Assembly (NCBI GenBank): GCA_003552765.1
Contig: PUOI01000301.1
Coordinates: 1 to 5,123, forward strand
DNA: 5,123 nucleotides
Direction of reading: 5' to 3'
DNA from: Candidatus Hydrogenedentota bacterium
GTDB taxonomy: Bacteria; Hydrogenedentota; Hydrogenedentia; Hydrogenedentales; SLHB01
Part shown: positions 1 through 5,123 of the stretch, piece after piece
Layout: every line of letters starts with the position of its first letter
How positions within the stretch are numbered: position 1 is the stretch's first letter
Notes under the pieces: generated by a model
The model's database searches: none
What the model saw: only the letters and a program-made list of their open reading frames with translations
Told to the model about the DNA's origin: nothing
Position numbers and translations under genes: made by a program

Positions 1-707
1 AGATCAAACGCGCCGTCTTCACCAGTACTGTCCGTGTTGTCGCCTTGGCCGTCCCCCATACCCTCCCACATCCATTCCGCGCCCTGTCCCGCCATGACCT
101 GGACCCCTTCAACCCCCTCGCCGCGGGCATCGGCGCGCACCACCCGGCCGCTAACCCCCGCCGCGCGCTGCAACTGGATGTCCATGCGGAGTTCGCTTCG
201 GCCATGAATAGGCACAGCCTCTTCATGCGAGGCGTGGCCCTCCGAGTGGCACGCTAGCACAAGCCGCGGAAGGGACTCGTCTTCGCCGCCCGTCCATTCC
301 ATCTCGATGCTGTAGCTGCCGCGGTCCGTGGTTTCGGTGGCGGCCAACGCCTCCGCCTCGCCGCGTTGGCGAATCGCTTGGCCGGGGGGCGTCATGCCGC
401 CCCCGAAGAATTCGTCCGATGCTTGCTCCAGACGCACCTCAGCCCCCGCAATGGGCGCGCCGCCCCGGCGTTCGGTCACCGTGCCGTAGATTTGTATATG
501 CGTTGGCTCGGCCTGTGGACCGGCGCCGTCAGCCATTGGCGCATCTTCAGAGGCCATTACGACAGAGGCCTCATCTCCCACAGCCTCCGCCTCCGTGACC
601 GGGGGGCTGTCCTCATCGGCATCCGAGAAGATTTGCCACGCTATGAGCCCCACTCCAACCAAAAAAAGGAGGGCGATAAGGCCCCCCGCAATCTTCTCCG
701 TACGCAT
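1..707 (-). CDS. Membrane-anchored carboxypeptidase-regulatory-like domain protein (partial, 3' end beyond window)
   Basis: An open frame of 235 codons runs from ATG at 707 to the left edge without a stop, so the C-terminus is missing. Residues 1-5 (MRTEK) are followed by a hydrophobic segment at about 6-27 (IAGGLIALLFLVGVGLIAW), which is a single membrane anchor or uncleaved signal. An acidic, Ala/Pro-rich linker covers about 28-68. Residues 69-180 read like a carboxypeptidase-regulatory-like beta-sandwich: IYGTV at 73-77, then PIAGAEVRL at 85-93, then TTDRGSYSIEM at 126-136. A second copy starts at 184 with GVSGRVV, continues with GVEGVQV at 198-204 and reaches STGEDGAFD at the edge. Known proteins of this type are cell-surface or periplasmic stalk and binding modules, and no enzyme signature is seen. 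The start is supported by GGAGGAG seven bases upstream. It lies 152 bases downstream of the GH-like gene on the same strand, so it may share its transcript. The exact role is unknown, and more repeats probably follow outside the window. Confidence 0.75.
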   Translation of the reverse strand, partial: MRTEKIAGGLIALLFLVGVGLIAWQIFSDADEDSPPVTEAEAVGDEASVVMASEDAPMADGAGPQAEPTHIQIYGTVTERRGGAPIAGAEVRLEQASDEFFGGGMTPPGQAIRQRGEAEALAATETTDRGSYSIEMEWTGGEDESLPRLVLACHSEGHASHEEAVPIHGRSELRMDIQLQRAAGVSGRVVRADARGEGVEGVQVMAGQGAEWMWEGMGDGQGDNTDSTGEDGAFD

Positions 708-859
708 CGCTCGACTCCTCCACTTGTATGGCGCATTGGCGCCCACTCATCACATTCGCTCAACGGATGCTCCCCCGCATACTCCTTGGACCGCGTTCGT
801 CTCCAAAAAGATTCATGCGCCATCTGCCACGGCCGCCGCCTTCAGTGGGTAGCATGCGC
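708..859 (-). other. Intergenic gap between GH-like gene and carboxypeptidase-regulatory-like gene
   Basis: These 152 bases between two same-strand genes contain the ribosome binding site described separately and otherwise no convincing element. A small perfect dyad, GGCGC-ATTG-GCGCC, lies at 730-743, just before the ribosome binding site. It has no T-run after it. A T5 run (minus strand, 806-810) follows only a 4-bp AGAT/ATCT stem, too weak to call a terminator. I see no good -35/-10 pair. The downstream gene could be read through from the operon or have its own unrecognised promoter. Confidence 0.4.
715..721 (-). promoter_or_regulatory. Ribosome binding site of the carboxypeptidase-regulatory-like gene
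   Basis: Read on the minus strand this is GGAGGAG, a near-perfect Shine-Dalgarno sequence. It lies seven bases before the ATG at 707 and fixes the start of a gene whose 3' end lies outside the window. Confidence 0.75.
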
Positions 860-1942
860 TCAGTCATTCCCGGTGTCCGGCTTTGTCCATAAAGGGATAA
901 TGCCGGGATCCATATGCGCAATGGCGATGCGAAGCGGCATGTTCTGGGTGTCATGCTGGTGGCAGTACAACACCGCCCAGACGCCATCGTAGCGAATGAG
1001 TTGAGGCCGTGCGCGGGTCGTGGTTTCGACGGTGAAAATGGGATTTGTCTCGCTCTCTTCATACGGTCCCATGAGATCAGGCGCAATGGCGAGCCCAAAG
1101 CCGCGTTCTCCATCCCATTGGCCGGGAAAGACGGTATACCATGCGCCATCCCAATAGACCGGCCGGGTATCAGGGATGAAGTCTCCCTCGAAGCCTTCGT
1201 AGCGCTCGAATGGCCCAGCGGGATCGTTGGACGCCAGAATCAGCCTCCCGTAGGTGCGGTCCTCTCCAGTGCGATTGGAGCCGGATATCTGCATGTAGTA
1301 GGTTCCCTCGTGGTAGAAGGCCCACGACGCGTACACCCGGCCCTCCGCCTCCAGTTCCTCCGGCGTGGCCTCAATGCGTTCCGGGGCGGCCTCGGCGTAA
1401 TCGTCGATGGTCAAGGTAGGCCCTGGCTCATAGGTCCAATTCACGAGGTCCGTGCTGTAGGCCGTGCCCACCGCGCGAATGCCGGGGTAGTCCCCCATGG
1501 AATCGCCAAAGTAGACCACCCATTGCTCGTTGGGTTCATCGTAGAGCATCGCGCGCGGCATGGCGCGGTCGGAGCCCTGCCAGTCCTGCACCTCATACAG
1601 CACCGGGTTGCCGGGATAGTCCTCCCAATCCACAAGATTGCCGGAAAACGCCAGGCTGCCAGTTTGCTGCCGCGCGATGCCTCTTTCCCCAGCCTCGGAA
1701 GGATCGGGAGGCTTCGAGTTGTAAAGCAGGCCAATGCCGCCGGGAACCTGAAACACGCCCCGCGGCTTGATCCGCAGGCCCCACGCCTCGTCGAGGCTCA
1801 TCACGTCGCCTTCAAGCTTGTGCCAAGACTCCGGATTGAGAGGAGGAGGGCCGGTTTGATCCGGACCACCCTGTCCAGGGCCGATGAGGCCAACGGCAGT
1901 GAGTAAGGCGGCCGGCAATAGCGTAGCTAATGAGAGATGCAT
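860..1942 (-). CDS. Secreted GH32/GH43-like five-bladed beta-propeller protein
   Basis: A 360-aa protein starts with a signal peptide (MHLSLATLLPAALLTAVGLIG, cleavage probably near 22-26) and a short Gly/Pro-rich linker, so it is exported. The body has the repeat phrases of the GH32/GH43/GH68 furanosidase superfamily: SGNLVDWEDYPGNPVL (100-115), STDLVNWTYEPGPTL (163-177), LASNDPAGPFERYEG (236-250) and APDLMGPYEESETNPIF (287-303). Blade strands include QWVVYFGDS (140-148) and GTYYMQISGS (213-222). A final RPQLIRYDGVWAVLYCHQHD (312-331) may include the central His often present in such propellers. Known relatives hydrolyse or transfer fructosyl, arabinosyl or xylosyl units. I cannot place the usual catalytic acids: by eye the blade-1 Asp falls on Lys59, the blade-2 Asp near Met128 (MPRAM) and the blade-3 Glu near Tyr204. 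The substrate is therefore unknown, and a binding-only role is possible. It begins four bases after the stop of the upstream gene and is probably coupled to it. Confidence 0.8.
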   Translation of the reverse strand: MHLSLATLLPAALLTAVGLIGPGQGGPDQTGPPPLNPESWHKLEGDVMSLDEAWGLRIKPRGVFQVPGGIGLLYNSKPPDPSEAGERGIARQQTGSLAFSGNLVDWEDYPGNPVLYEVQDWQGSDRAMPRAMLYDEPNEQWVVYFGDSMGDYPGIRAVGTAYSTDLVNWTYEPGPTLTIDDYAEAAPERIEATPEELEAEGRVYASWAFYHEGTYYMQISGSNRTGEDRTYGRLILASNDPAGPFERYEGFEGDFIPDTRPVYWDGAWYTVFPGQWDGERGFGLAIAPDLMGPYEESETNPIFTVETTTRARPQLIRYDGVWAVLYCHQHDTQNMPLRIAIAHMDPGIIPLWTKPDTGND

Positions 1943-1946
1943 GGGG

Positions 1947-3011
1947 TTAGTCCTCCGCTGTATCGTTTGTATCGTCGTTGACGCCTTCTATCACCGATTC
2001 CGGAGCGCGGGGCCGCGCCTCGGACGACGACACCTCCACAAAACGATAGGCCCCCTCGCTCGCGGGAGGCGTGATGGCCACCGGCGTCCGGCCCCACGGC
2101 AGGGCGGGCTCCATCTCTTCGCCTTCTTCGTCCACCAGCTCCATTTCCCAAGGCCCCGAGATCAAGAGATCAAGGGGATCGTCCACGAACAGATTGATTT
2201 GGCTATGCATGGGGAAATCTTGGCTGTAGCGGTTGGCGAATCCGATGGCCCAGCGGGCAGGTTTGATCTCGCGGCGCAGCCGGTAATGAAGGCTCTCCGC
2301 CGGCTCCCACGGCGGCGCAAGGTTCGTAGCGGTTCCATCAAAACTGAGATAAGCGTCCTCGCCATACCAAAACGCGTAGGGCGTTGGGCCGAAATAGCGG
2401 GCGCCCTCTTCACTCAGCGACGGACACACAAAGGTGGGCATGGGCAAAGCCTCGAGCGCGTCCAAGAATGCGCCGTACTCTTCTTCGGTCTCGTTGGCGG
2501 TGAGTTCGCCCGTAATTAGGACCAAGTCCGCGTTGGCTTCATCGATTTCGGCGGCGATTTCCTCGAAAAGCCCTAGGGACTCCTCGAGATCCCCGCCGCC
2601 GCCAATCGCGGGGTCCGCGATGTGAGCCACGAGGTACACCTCGGGGAAGGATTCCTTCACATGGAGCGCGCGTTCATTGCGATCGCGCTCGCCTTCCCCC
2701 TCCCGTTCGGCCTCCAGGGCATAGACCCCTGGCGCAATCTCGTCGGGAAGGTGGCACGTCGCCACGTAACGGCCATCGGGACGCGCCTCCCATTCCACCG
2801 CCATCGTCTTCGTTCCGTCTTCGCCAGCGAGTTTTAGGGGCGTCTGCTTCGTTAGCACGGCCTCAAACGCCGCTCCGGGCCGGACCAGGGAGGGCTGACC
2901 ATTGTGAGGACTCAAGATGATATCGAGCGCGCCATCCCCGGCGCGGCCCATGGCTCCGGACGCGAGACAGACGGCGCAGATGGCCAGCATAAGGCGGGAT
3001 ATCGTGCTCAT
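1947..3011 (-). CDS. Secreted calcineurin-like phosphoesterase-fold protein with degenerate metal site
   Basis: A 354-aa protein with a signal peptide (MSTISRLMLAICAVCLASGAMG, cleavage near 20-24). Residues about 28-118 form an Ig-like beta domain ending in APGVYALEAE (93-102). Residues about 122-290 follow the layout of secreted calcineurin-like metallophosphoesterases: VYLVAHIADPAIG (125-137), DLVLITGELTAN (162-173), YFGPTPYAFWYG (206-217), WAIGFANRYSQDF (254-266) and LFVDDPLDLLISGPWE (274-289). The spacing and surrounding hydrophobic strands fit the family, but the ligands do not. DxH reads D133-P-A135, GD reads G168-E169, GNH(D/E) is replaced by PSLSEE (197-202), the following His is Asn260 and GHxH reads GPWE (286-289). 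It is probably a non-catalytic pseudoenzyme; the substrate is unknown. The C-terminus is a short beta region plus an acidic tail. The start at 3011 is chosen over an upstream in-frame ATG at 3176: it follows GGAGGA by six bases, begins a signal peptide and overlaps the preceding stop as ATGA. Confidence 0.8.
   Translation of the reverse strand: MSTISRLMLAICAVCLASGAMGRAGDGALDIILSPHNGQPSLVRPGAAFEAVLTKQTPLKLAGEDGTKTMAVEWEARPDGRYVATCHLPDEIAPGVYALEAEREGEGERDRNERALHVKESFPEVYLVAHIADPAIGGGGDLEESLGLFEEIAAEIDEANADLVLITGELTANETEEEYGAFLDALEALPMPTFVCPSLSEEGARYFGPTPYAFWYGEDAYLSFDGTATNLAPPWEPAESLHYRLRREIKPARWAIGFANRYSQDFPMHSQINLFVDDPLDLLISGPWEMELVDEEGEEMEPALPWGRTPVAITPPASEGAYRFVEVSSSEARPRAPESVIEGVNDDTNDTAED
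1951..1956 (-). promoter_or_regulatory. Ribosome binding site of the GH-like gene, inside the end of the preceding gene
   Basis: GGAGGA on the minus strand lies eight bases before the ATG at 1942 and is part of the last Ala-Glu-Asp codons of the upstream phosphoesterase-like gene. Its position inside the upstream coding region supports the chosen start and suggests translational coupling. Confidence 0.75.
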
Positions 3012-4015
3012 TGGCTGTCCTCCGGCCGCCAAGCGGGATGGGTGGCGGGTTGATCGGCTTGGGTCACCGGCTCGGCATCCTCGCCTTCCACGCCGCTTAC
3101 AAAGATCCGCGGCGCGCCATCGCGATTCGAGACGAACGCCACGCGTTCTCCGTCCGGCGCCCACGCAGGCGCCCAATTCTCATACGTTCCGGATACGGCC
3201 ACCTCGTGCACGCGCATCGTCTCCGGATACACCCGGAAGATGCCGCGCCGTTCCTCCCGAAAAGATTCGAAAGCGATCCATTCCCCATCGGGGGACCACG
3301 CGGGATTCCAATCCGCCCGGCGATGATTGCTCACATTGACCAAGCCCCGGTCCTCCGAGGCGATGAATATATCGCGGAACCCGCCATCGTTGGACTCGAA
3401 CGCAATCATGTCCGGGTTCGCGGGATTGGGGGCGGGCGCCCATTCAAAATAGCGGCCCTCACTATCCTCCCCAACGGGTATCGGCTCCGCCGCGTCTTCC
3501 GTGACCCGATACAAGTCCGAGCTCAGATTACGCCCCGGCGTTCCCGTGAGGCCTGTCGCCAGCAGTTCATCGTCGCTCATCCAACGGACCGTCAGCAGCC
3601 CTTCCCGGCCCCCACCCCAGACCGTCTCTTCGCCCGTGGCGCGATCATGCACCCGGATTTGGCGCGCCAATCCTTCTCCCGCGGAGTACGCGATGCGCTC
3701 GCCGTCCGGCGCCCATTGGGGAAGGCGATTATGGGACGCCTCGGTCTCAAGCATGACGCCCTCGAAGCCATCGGCGCGAACAACGTAGATGCCCACGCCT
3801 TCCCCGTCTTCTGTCTCAAAGGCGAGCCATTCGCCGTCCGGCCCCCACACGGGAGGACCGTCCCCGCCTCCGGGCCCGAGTTCCCTGACGTCGCCGCTTT
3901 CCACATCAACGACACACACTTGTCGCGTGGCGGCCTGAGACCCAACCAGATAGGCGAGTTCACCCTCCGCCCCTGCAACAGCCAATGATAAAATAACGGG
4001 TAGTAAAATATTCAT
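3008..4015 (-). CDS. Secreted TolB/WD40-like (PD40) beta-propeller protein
   Basis: A 335-aa protein begins with a signal peptide (MNILLPVILSLAVAGAEG, cleavage about 15-18) and is otherwise almost entirely propeller. The blade motif W-x-P-D-G-E-x-[ILV]-A-[FY] recurs with W at residues 57, 101, 145, 192, 240, 285 and 329, a period of 44-48 residues. Copies at 57, 101, 240 and 285 are canonical (WGPDG, WAPDG, WSPDG, WAPDG). Copies at 145 (WMSDD) and 192 (WAPAP) are degenerate, and the last (WRPED) sits at the C-terminus as if closing the ring. This gives six blades, as in the TolB C-terminal domain, but the TolB N-terminal domain is absent. Such domains bind proteins or ligands in the periplasm; no catalytic motif is seen. 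It is not tolB itself: no tol-pal genes are nearby. It is first in the operon. An in-frame ATG at 4132 is rejected because it would lie inside divergent uvrC and bury the signal peptide. Confidence 0.85.
   Translation of the reverse strand: MNILLPVILSLAVAGAEGELAYLVGSQAATRQVCVVDVESGDVRELGPGGGDGPPVWGPDGEWLAFETEDGEGVGIYVVRADGFEGVMLETEASHNRLPQWAPDGERIAYSAGEGLARQIRVHDRATGEETVWGGGREGLLTVRWMSDDELLATGLTGTPGRNLSSDLYRVTEDAAEPIPVGEDSEGRYFEWAPAPNPANPDMIAFESNDGGFRDIFIASEDRGLVNVSNHRRADWNPAWSPDGEWIAFESFREERRGIFRVYPETMRVHEVAVSGTYENWAPAWAPDGERVAFVSNRDGAPRIFVSGVEGEDAEPVTQADQPATHPAWRPEDSQ
3017..3859 (-). repeat. Seven tandem propeller-blade motifs (PD40-type) within the coding region
   Basis: The W-x-P-D-G motif recurs every 132-144 bases in frame. 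DNA similarity between copies is visible, for example in the plus-strand strings ccgtccggcgccca near 3152 and 3704 and a close variant, ccgtccggccccca, near 3836. These are protein-level internal repeats from blade duplication and not a separate genetic element. Confidence 0.7.
3018..3023 (-). promoter_or_regulatory. Ribosome binding site of the phosphoesterase-like gene, deciding its start
   Basis: GGAGGA on the minus strand lies six bases before the ATG at 3011, inside the last codons of the upstream propeller gene. Together with the ATGA stop/start overlap at 3008-3011, it rules against the 55-residue Arg-rich N-terminal extension that an upstream ATG at 3176 would add. Confidence 0.8.
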
Positions 4016-4022
4016 GGAGGTT

Positions 4023-4031
4023 AGTTTAGCA
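4023..4031 (-). promoter_or_regulatory. Candidate extended -10 element for the propeller operon
   Basis: On the minus strand this reads TGC-TAAACT. The TGn extension is present and the hexamer matches four of six TATAAT bases. It ends seven bases before the ATG at 4015, which would place the transcription start at or next to the start codon. No -35 partner is visible, so this is tentative. Confidence 0.28.
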
Positions 4032-4092
4032 CGGCGGGCCACGCCCCATCTAGGCTTCTTGATTCGCTCCTTTCCGCCGCCGCGAAGCGCTG

Positions 4093-4101
4093 TGGTATCC
4101 T
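4093..4101 (+). promoter_or_regulatory. Candidate extended -10 element for uvrC
   Basis: This reads TGG-TATCCT, a TGn extension followed by a hexamer matching four of six TATAAT bases. It ends six bases before the uvrC ATG at 4108, so a transcript from it would be essentially leaderless. No -35 box is recognisable at the usual distance. Confidence 0.28.
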
Positions 4102-4107
4102 TGAGAT

Positions 4108-5123
4108 ATGGAAGATCGTCCGGAAATTGCATCGCTGACCCAATTGGAACTCACGCCTGATCCCGCGGCCCGCAGGGATCCCGAGACATTTCTGGCCGAA
4201 TTCGACTTGAGCCAAGTCCCCACGGCTAGCGGCTGCTACATCATGCGGGATCAGGCGAATAAGGTGATGTACGTTGGGAAGGCGCAGAACCTGCGCGCGC
4301 GCATCCGTTCGTATATCAACGATCAGGATACGCGCTACCGCGTCAAGTTCCTGATGCGCCGGGTGGCCCGGATCGATTTCATGGTCACCACCACGGACAA
4401 GGAGGCGGTGCTCCTTGAGAACAGCCTCATCAAGGAACACAAGCCCCGCTATAACGTTCAGCTCAAGGACGACAAGACGTATGTCAGCCTGAAGCTCAAC
4501 GTGCAGCATCCCTACCCGCGGGTTACCGTGACGCGTAACGTGAAGCGCGACGGGGCCAAGTATTTCGGGCCGTATTCAAGCGCGCAGGCCGTCCGCGAGA
4601 CATTGCGCCACCTCCAGAAGATCTTTCCGCTGCGCACCTGTAGCGACGCCGTGCTCAACAACCGCACGCGGCCCTGCCTGTATTACCAGATGGGGCAATG
4701 CGCGGCGCCCTGCGTGGGCTATATCGGCAAGGAGGCGTACCGCGAACTCGTGGACCAGGTCCAGCTCGCGCTCGAAGGCCGCAACACCGAATTGAAGACG
4801 CGGCTCAAGGAAGCCATCCAAAAACACGCGGACGCCCTGGAATTCGAGCAGGCCGCCCTGCTCCGCGATCGGCTTCACGCCATCGAACACATCCTCGAAC
4901 GCCAGCGGACCGTTCGCGCGGGCCAAGAGGGGGACACCGACGTGTTCGGCGTATATACCGAGGGGTGCTACAGCGAGGTGCAGGCGCTCTTTTTCCGCCA
5001 GGGCAAGCTGACGGGCGGACGTTCGTTTTCGTTCAAGCGCCACGAGATGCCCGTGGACGAGATGCTGAGTTCGTTCATCTTGCAGTACTATAGCGACGGC
5101 GCGCTCATCCCGCCCGAGATCCT
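4108..5123 (+). CDS. uvrC: UvrABC excinuclease subunit C (partial, 3' end beyond window)
   Basis: UvrC makes the two incisions flanking a lesion bound by UvrB in nucleotide excision repair, in the cytoplasm. The window holds 338 residues, about the N-terminal half. The GIY-YIG 3'-incision nuclease domain spans about 36-117. It has GCY at 42-44 in place of GIY, YVGKA at 55-59, Arg63/Arg65 in NLRARIR, and the catalytic Glu in LLEN (Glu104) followed by LIKEHKPRYN. Cysteines 178, 190, 198 and 202 have the C-x11-C-x7-C-x3-C spacing of the UvrC iron-sulfur cluster region. The UvrB-binding UVR motif follows at about 230-265 (ALEFEQAALLRDRL). The first part of the RNase H-like 5'-incision domain begins near 275; its catalytic residues and the helix-hairpin-helix end lie outside. 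A TGA at 4102-4104 in the same frame means the gene cannot start upstream of 4108. The N-terminus before the GIY domain is about 20 residues longer than in E. coli UvrC. There is no clear Shine-Dalgarno sequence. Confidence 0.97.
   Translation, partial: MEDRPEIASLTQLELTPDPAARRDPETFLAEFDLSQVPTASGCYIMRDQANKVMYVGKAQNLRARIRSYINDQDTRYRVKFLMRRVARIDFMVTTTDKEAVLLENSLIKEHKPRYNVQLKDDKTYVSLKLNVQHPYPRVTVTRNVKRDGAKYFGPYSSAQAVRETLRHLQKIFPLRTCSDAVLNNRTRPCLYYQMGQCAAPCVGYIGKEAYRELVDQVQLALEGRNTELKTRLKEAIQKHADALEFEQAALLRDRLHAIEHILERQRTVRAGQEGDTDVFGVYTEGCYSEVQALFFRQGKLTGGRSFSFKRHEMPVDEMLSSFILQYYSDGALIPPEI

Larger units (their letters stand above)
4016..4107. promoter_or_regulatory. Divergent promoter region between the propeller operon and uvrC
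   Basis: These 92 bases separate two divergent start codons, so promoters for both directions must lie here or within the gene starts. Neither start has a Shine-Dalgarno sequence: CCTCC precedes the minus-strand ATG and TTGAGAT precedes uvrC. No convincing -35 box is seen on either strand. A small GGCG/CGCC dyad lies at 4033-4045. Candidate -10 elements are listed separately. Confidence 0.6.

Noticed and set aside
730..743. Perfect dyad GGCGC-ATTG-GCGCC before the carboxypeptidase-regulatory-like gene
   Set aside because: Five-base arms in GC-rich DNA arise easily by chance, no T-run follows, and there is no second copy in the other intergenic region to suggest an operator.
806..827. Possible terminator after the GH-like gene (AGAT/ATCT stem plus T5 on the minus strand)
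   Set aside because: The stem is only four A/T-rich base pairs with a nine-base unpaired loop, too weak for an intrinsic terminator.
366..992. Plus-strand open frame of 208 codons across the left gene and the intergenic gap
   Set aside because: It is antisense to a minus-strand gene with a membrane anchor and regulatory-like repeats. No motif or ribosome binding site supports it.
914..1906. Long plus-strand open frame (330 codons) antisense to the GH-like gene
   Set aside because: It mirrors a minus-strand gene with a signal peptide, family motifs and a ribosome binding site. Its translation is Arg/His/Ala-rich with no recognisable motif, as expected from antisense reading of GC-rich codons.
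1884..2519. Plus-strand open frame of 211 codons across the GH-like/phosphoesterase-like junction
   Set aside because: It spans the end of one convincing minus-strand gene and the start of another, and its product has no family-like motif.
3012..3176. N-terminal extension of the phosphoesterase-like gene from an upstream ATG
   Set aside because: The added 55 residues are Arg-rich and overlap propeller codons in another frame. The internal ATG at 3011 has GGAGGA, a signal peptide and an ATGA overlap.
3011..3988. Long plus-strand open frame (325 codons) antisense to the TolB-like propeller
   Set aside because: It is an antisense shadow: the opposite strand encodes regularly spaced WxPDG blades. 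This frame has only repetitive Arg/Pro/His strings from reading those blades backwards.
4016..4132. N-terminal extension of the propeller gene from ATG at 4132
   Set aside because: It would overlap the start of divergent uvrC and put 39 charged residues in front of a clear signal peptide.
4021..4509. Minus-strand open frame of 162 codons antisense to uvrC
   Set aside because: The plus strand encodes unmistakable UvrC motifs over this entire stretch, so the antisense frame is a shadow.
4698..5093. Plus-strand open frame of 131 codons within uvrC in another frame
   Set aside because: It is out of frame with the Cys-cluster and UVR motifs of uvrC, and its Arg/Pro/Gly-rich product is typical of off-frame GC-rich sequence.

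Overview
The window comes from a GC-rich bacterial chromosome (roughly 60% GC by eye). It has strong GGAGG-type ribosome binding sites, tightly packed secreted-protein genes and an ordinary uvrC. The gene style (beta-propellers, carboxypeptidase-regulatory-like repeats, calcineurin-like folds behind signal peptides) fits large-genome Gram-negatives such as the Planctomycetota/Hydrogenedentota/Verrucomicrobiota neighbourhood. That placement is an impression from composition and gene content and cannot be proven here. There is no sign of mobile DNA, CRISPR, tRNA or rRNA.

Layout. Positions 1-707, 860-1942, 1947-3011 and 3008-4015 are four genes on the minus strand. Position 4108 to the right edge is the 5' part of uvrC on the plus strand. 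Read in the direction of transcription from 4015, the minus-strand genes are: (1) a secreted TolB/WD40-like beta-propeller of 335 aa; (2) a secreted calcineurin-like phosphoesterase-fold protein of 354 aa whose metal-ligand motifs are nearly all substituted; (3) a secreted GH32/GH43-like five-bladed propeller protein of 360 aa; and, after a 152-base gap, (4) a membrane-anchored protein with carboxypeptidase-regulatory-like (Ig/prealbumin-like) domains that runs off the left edge. Genes 1 and 2 overlap by four bases (ATGA). Genes 2 and 3 are four bases apart. This strongly suggests one translationally coupled transcript.

How they may work together. All four minus-strand products carry an export signal or membrane anchor, and three are tightly coupled. 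Two of the three coupled proteins are propellers, and the third looks like a metal-free phosphoesterase pseudoenzyme. The GH-like protein also lacks recognisable catalytic acids at the positions where I would expect them. A reasonable inference is an extracytoplasmic binding, sensing or scaffold unit, perhaps for a carbohydrate or phosphorylated ligand, rather than a classical hydrolytic pathway. This is the most interesting aspect of the window, but it rests on motif reading by eye.

The 92-base divergent region between gene 1 and uvrC has no Shine-Dalgarno sequence for either start. It does have a TGn-extended -10-like hexamer 6-7 bases before each ATG, so leaderless transcription in both directions is possible. 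uvrC appears to be a housekeeping neighbour with no functional link to the operon.
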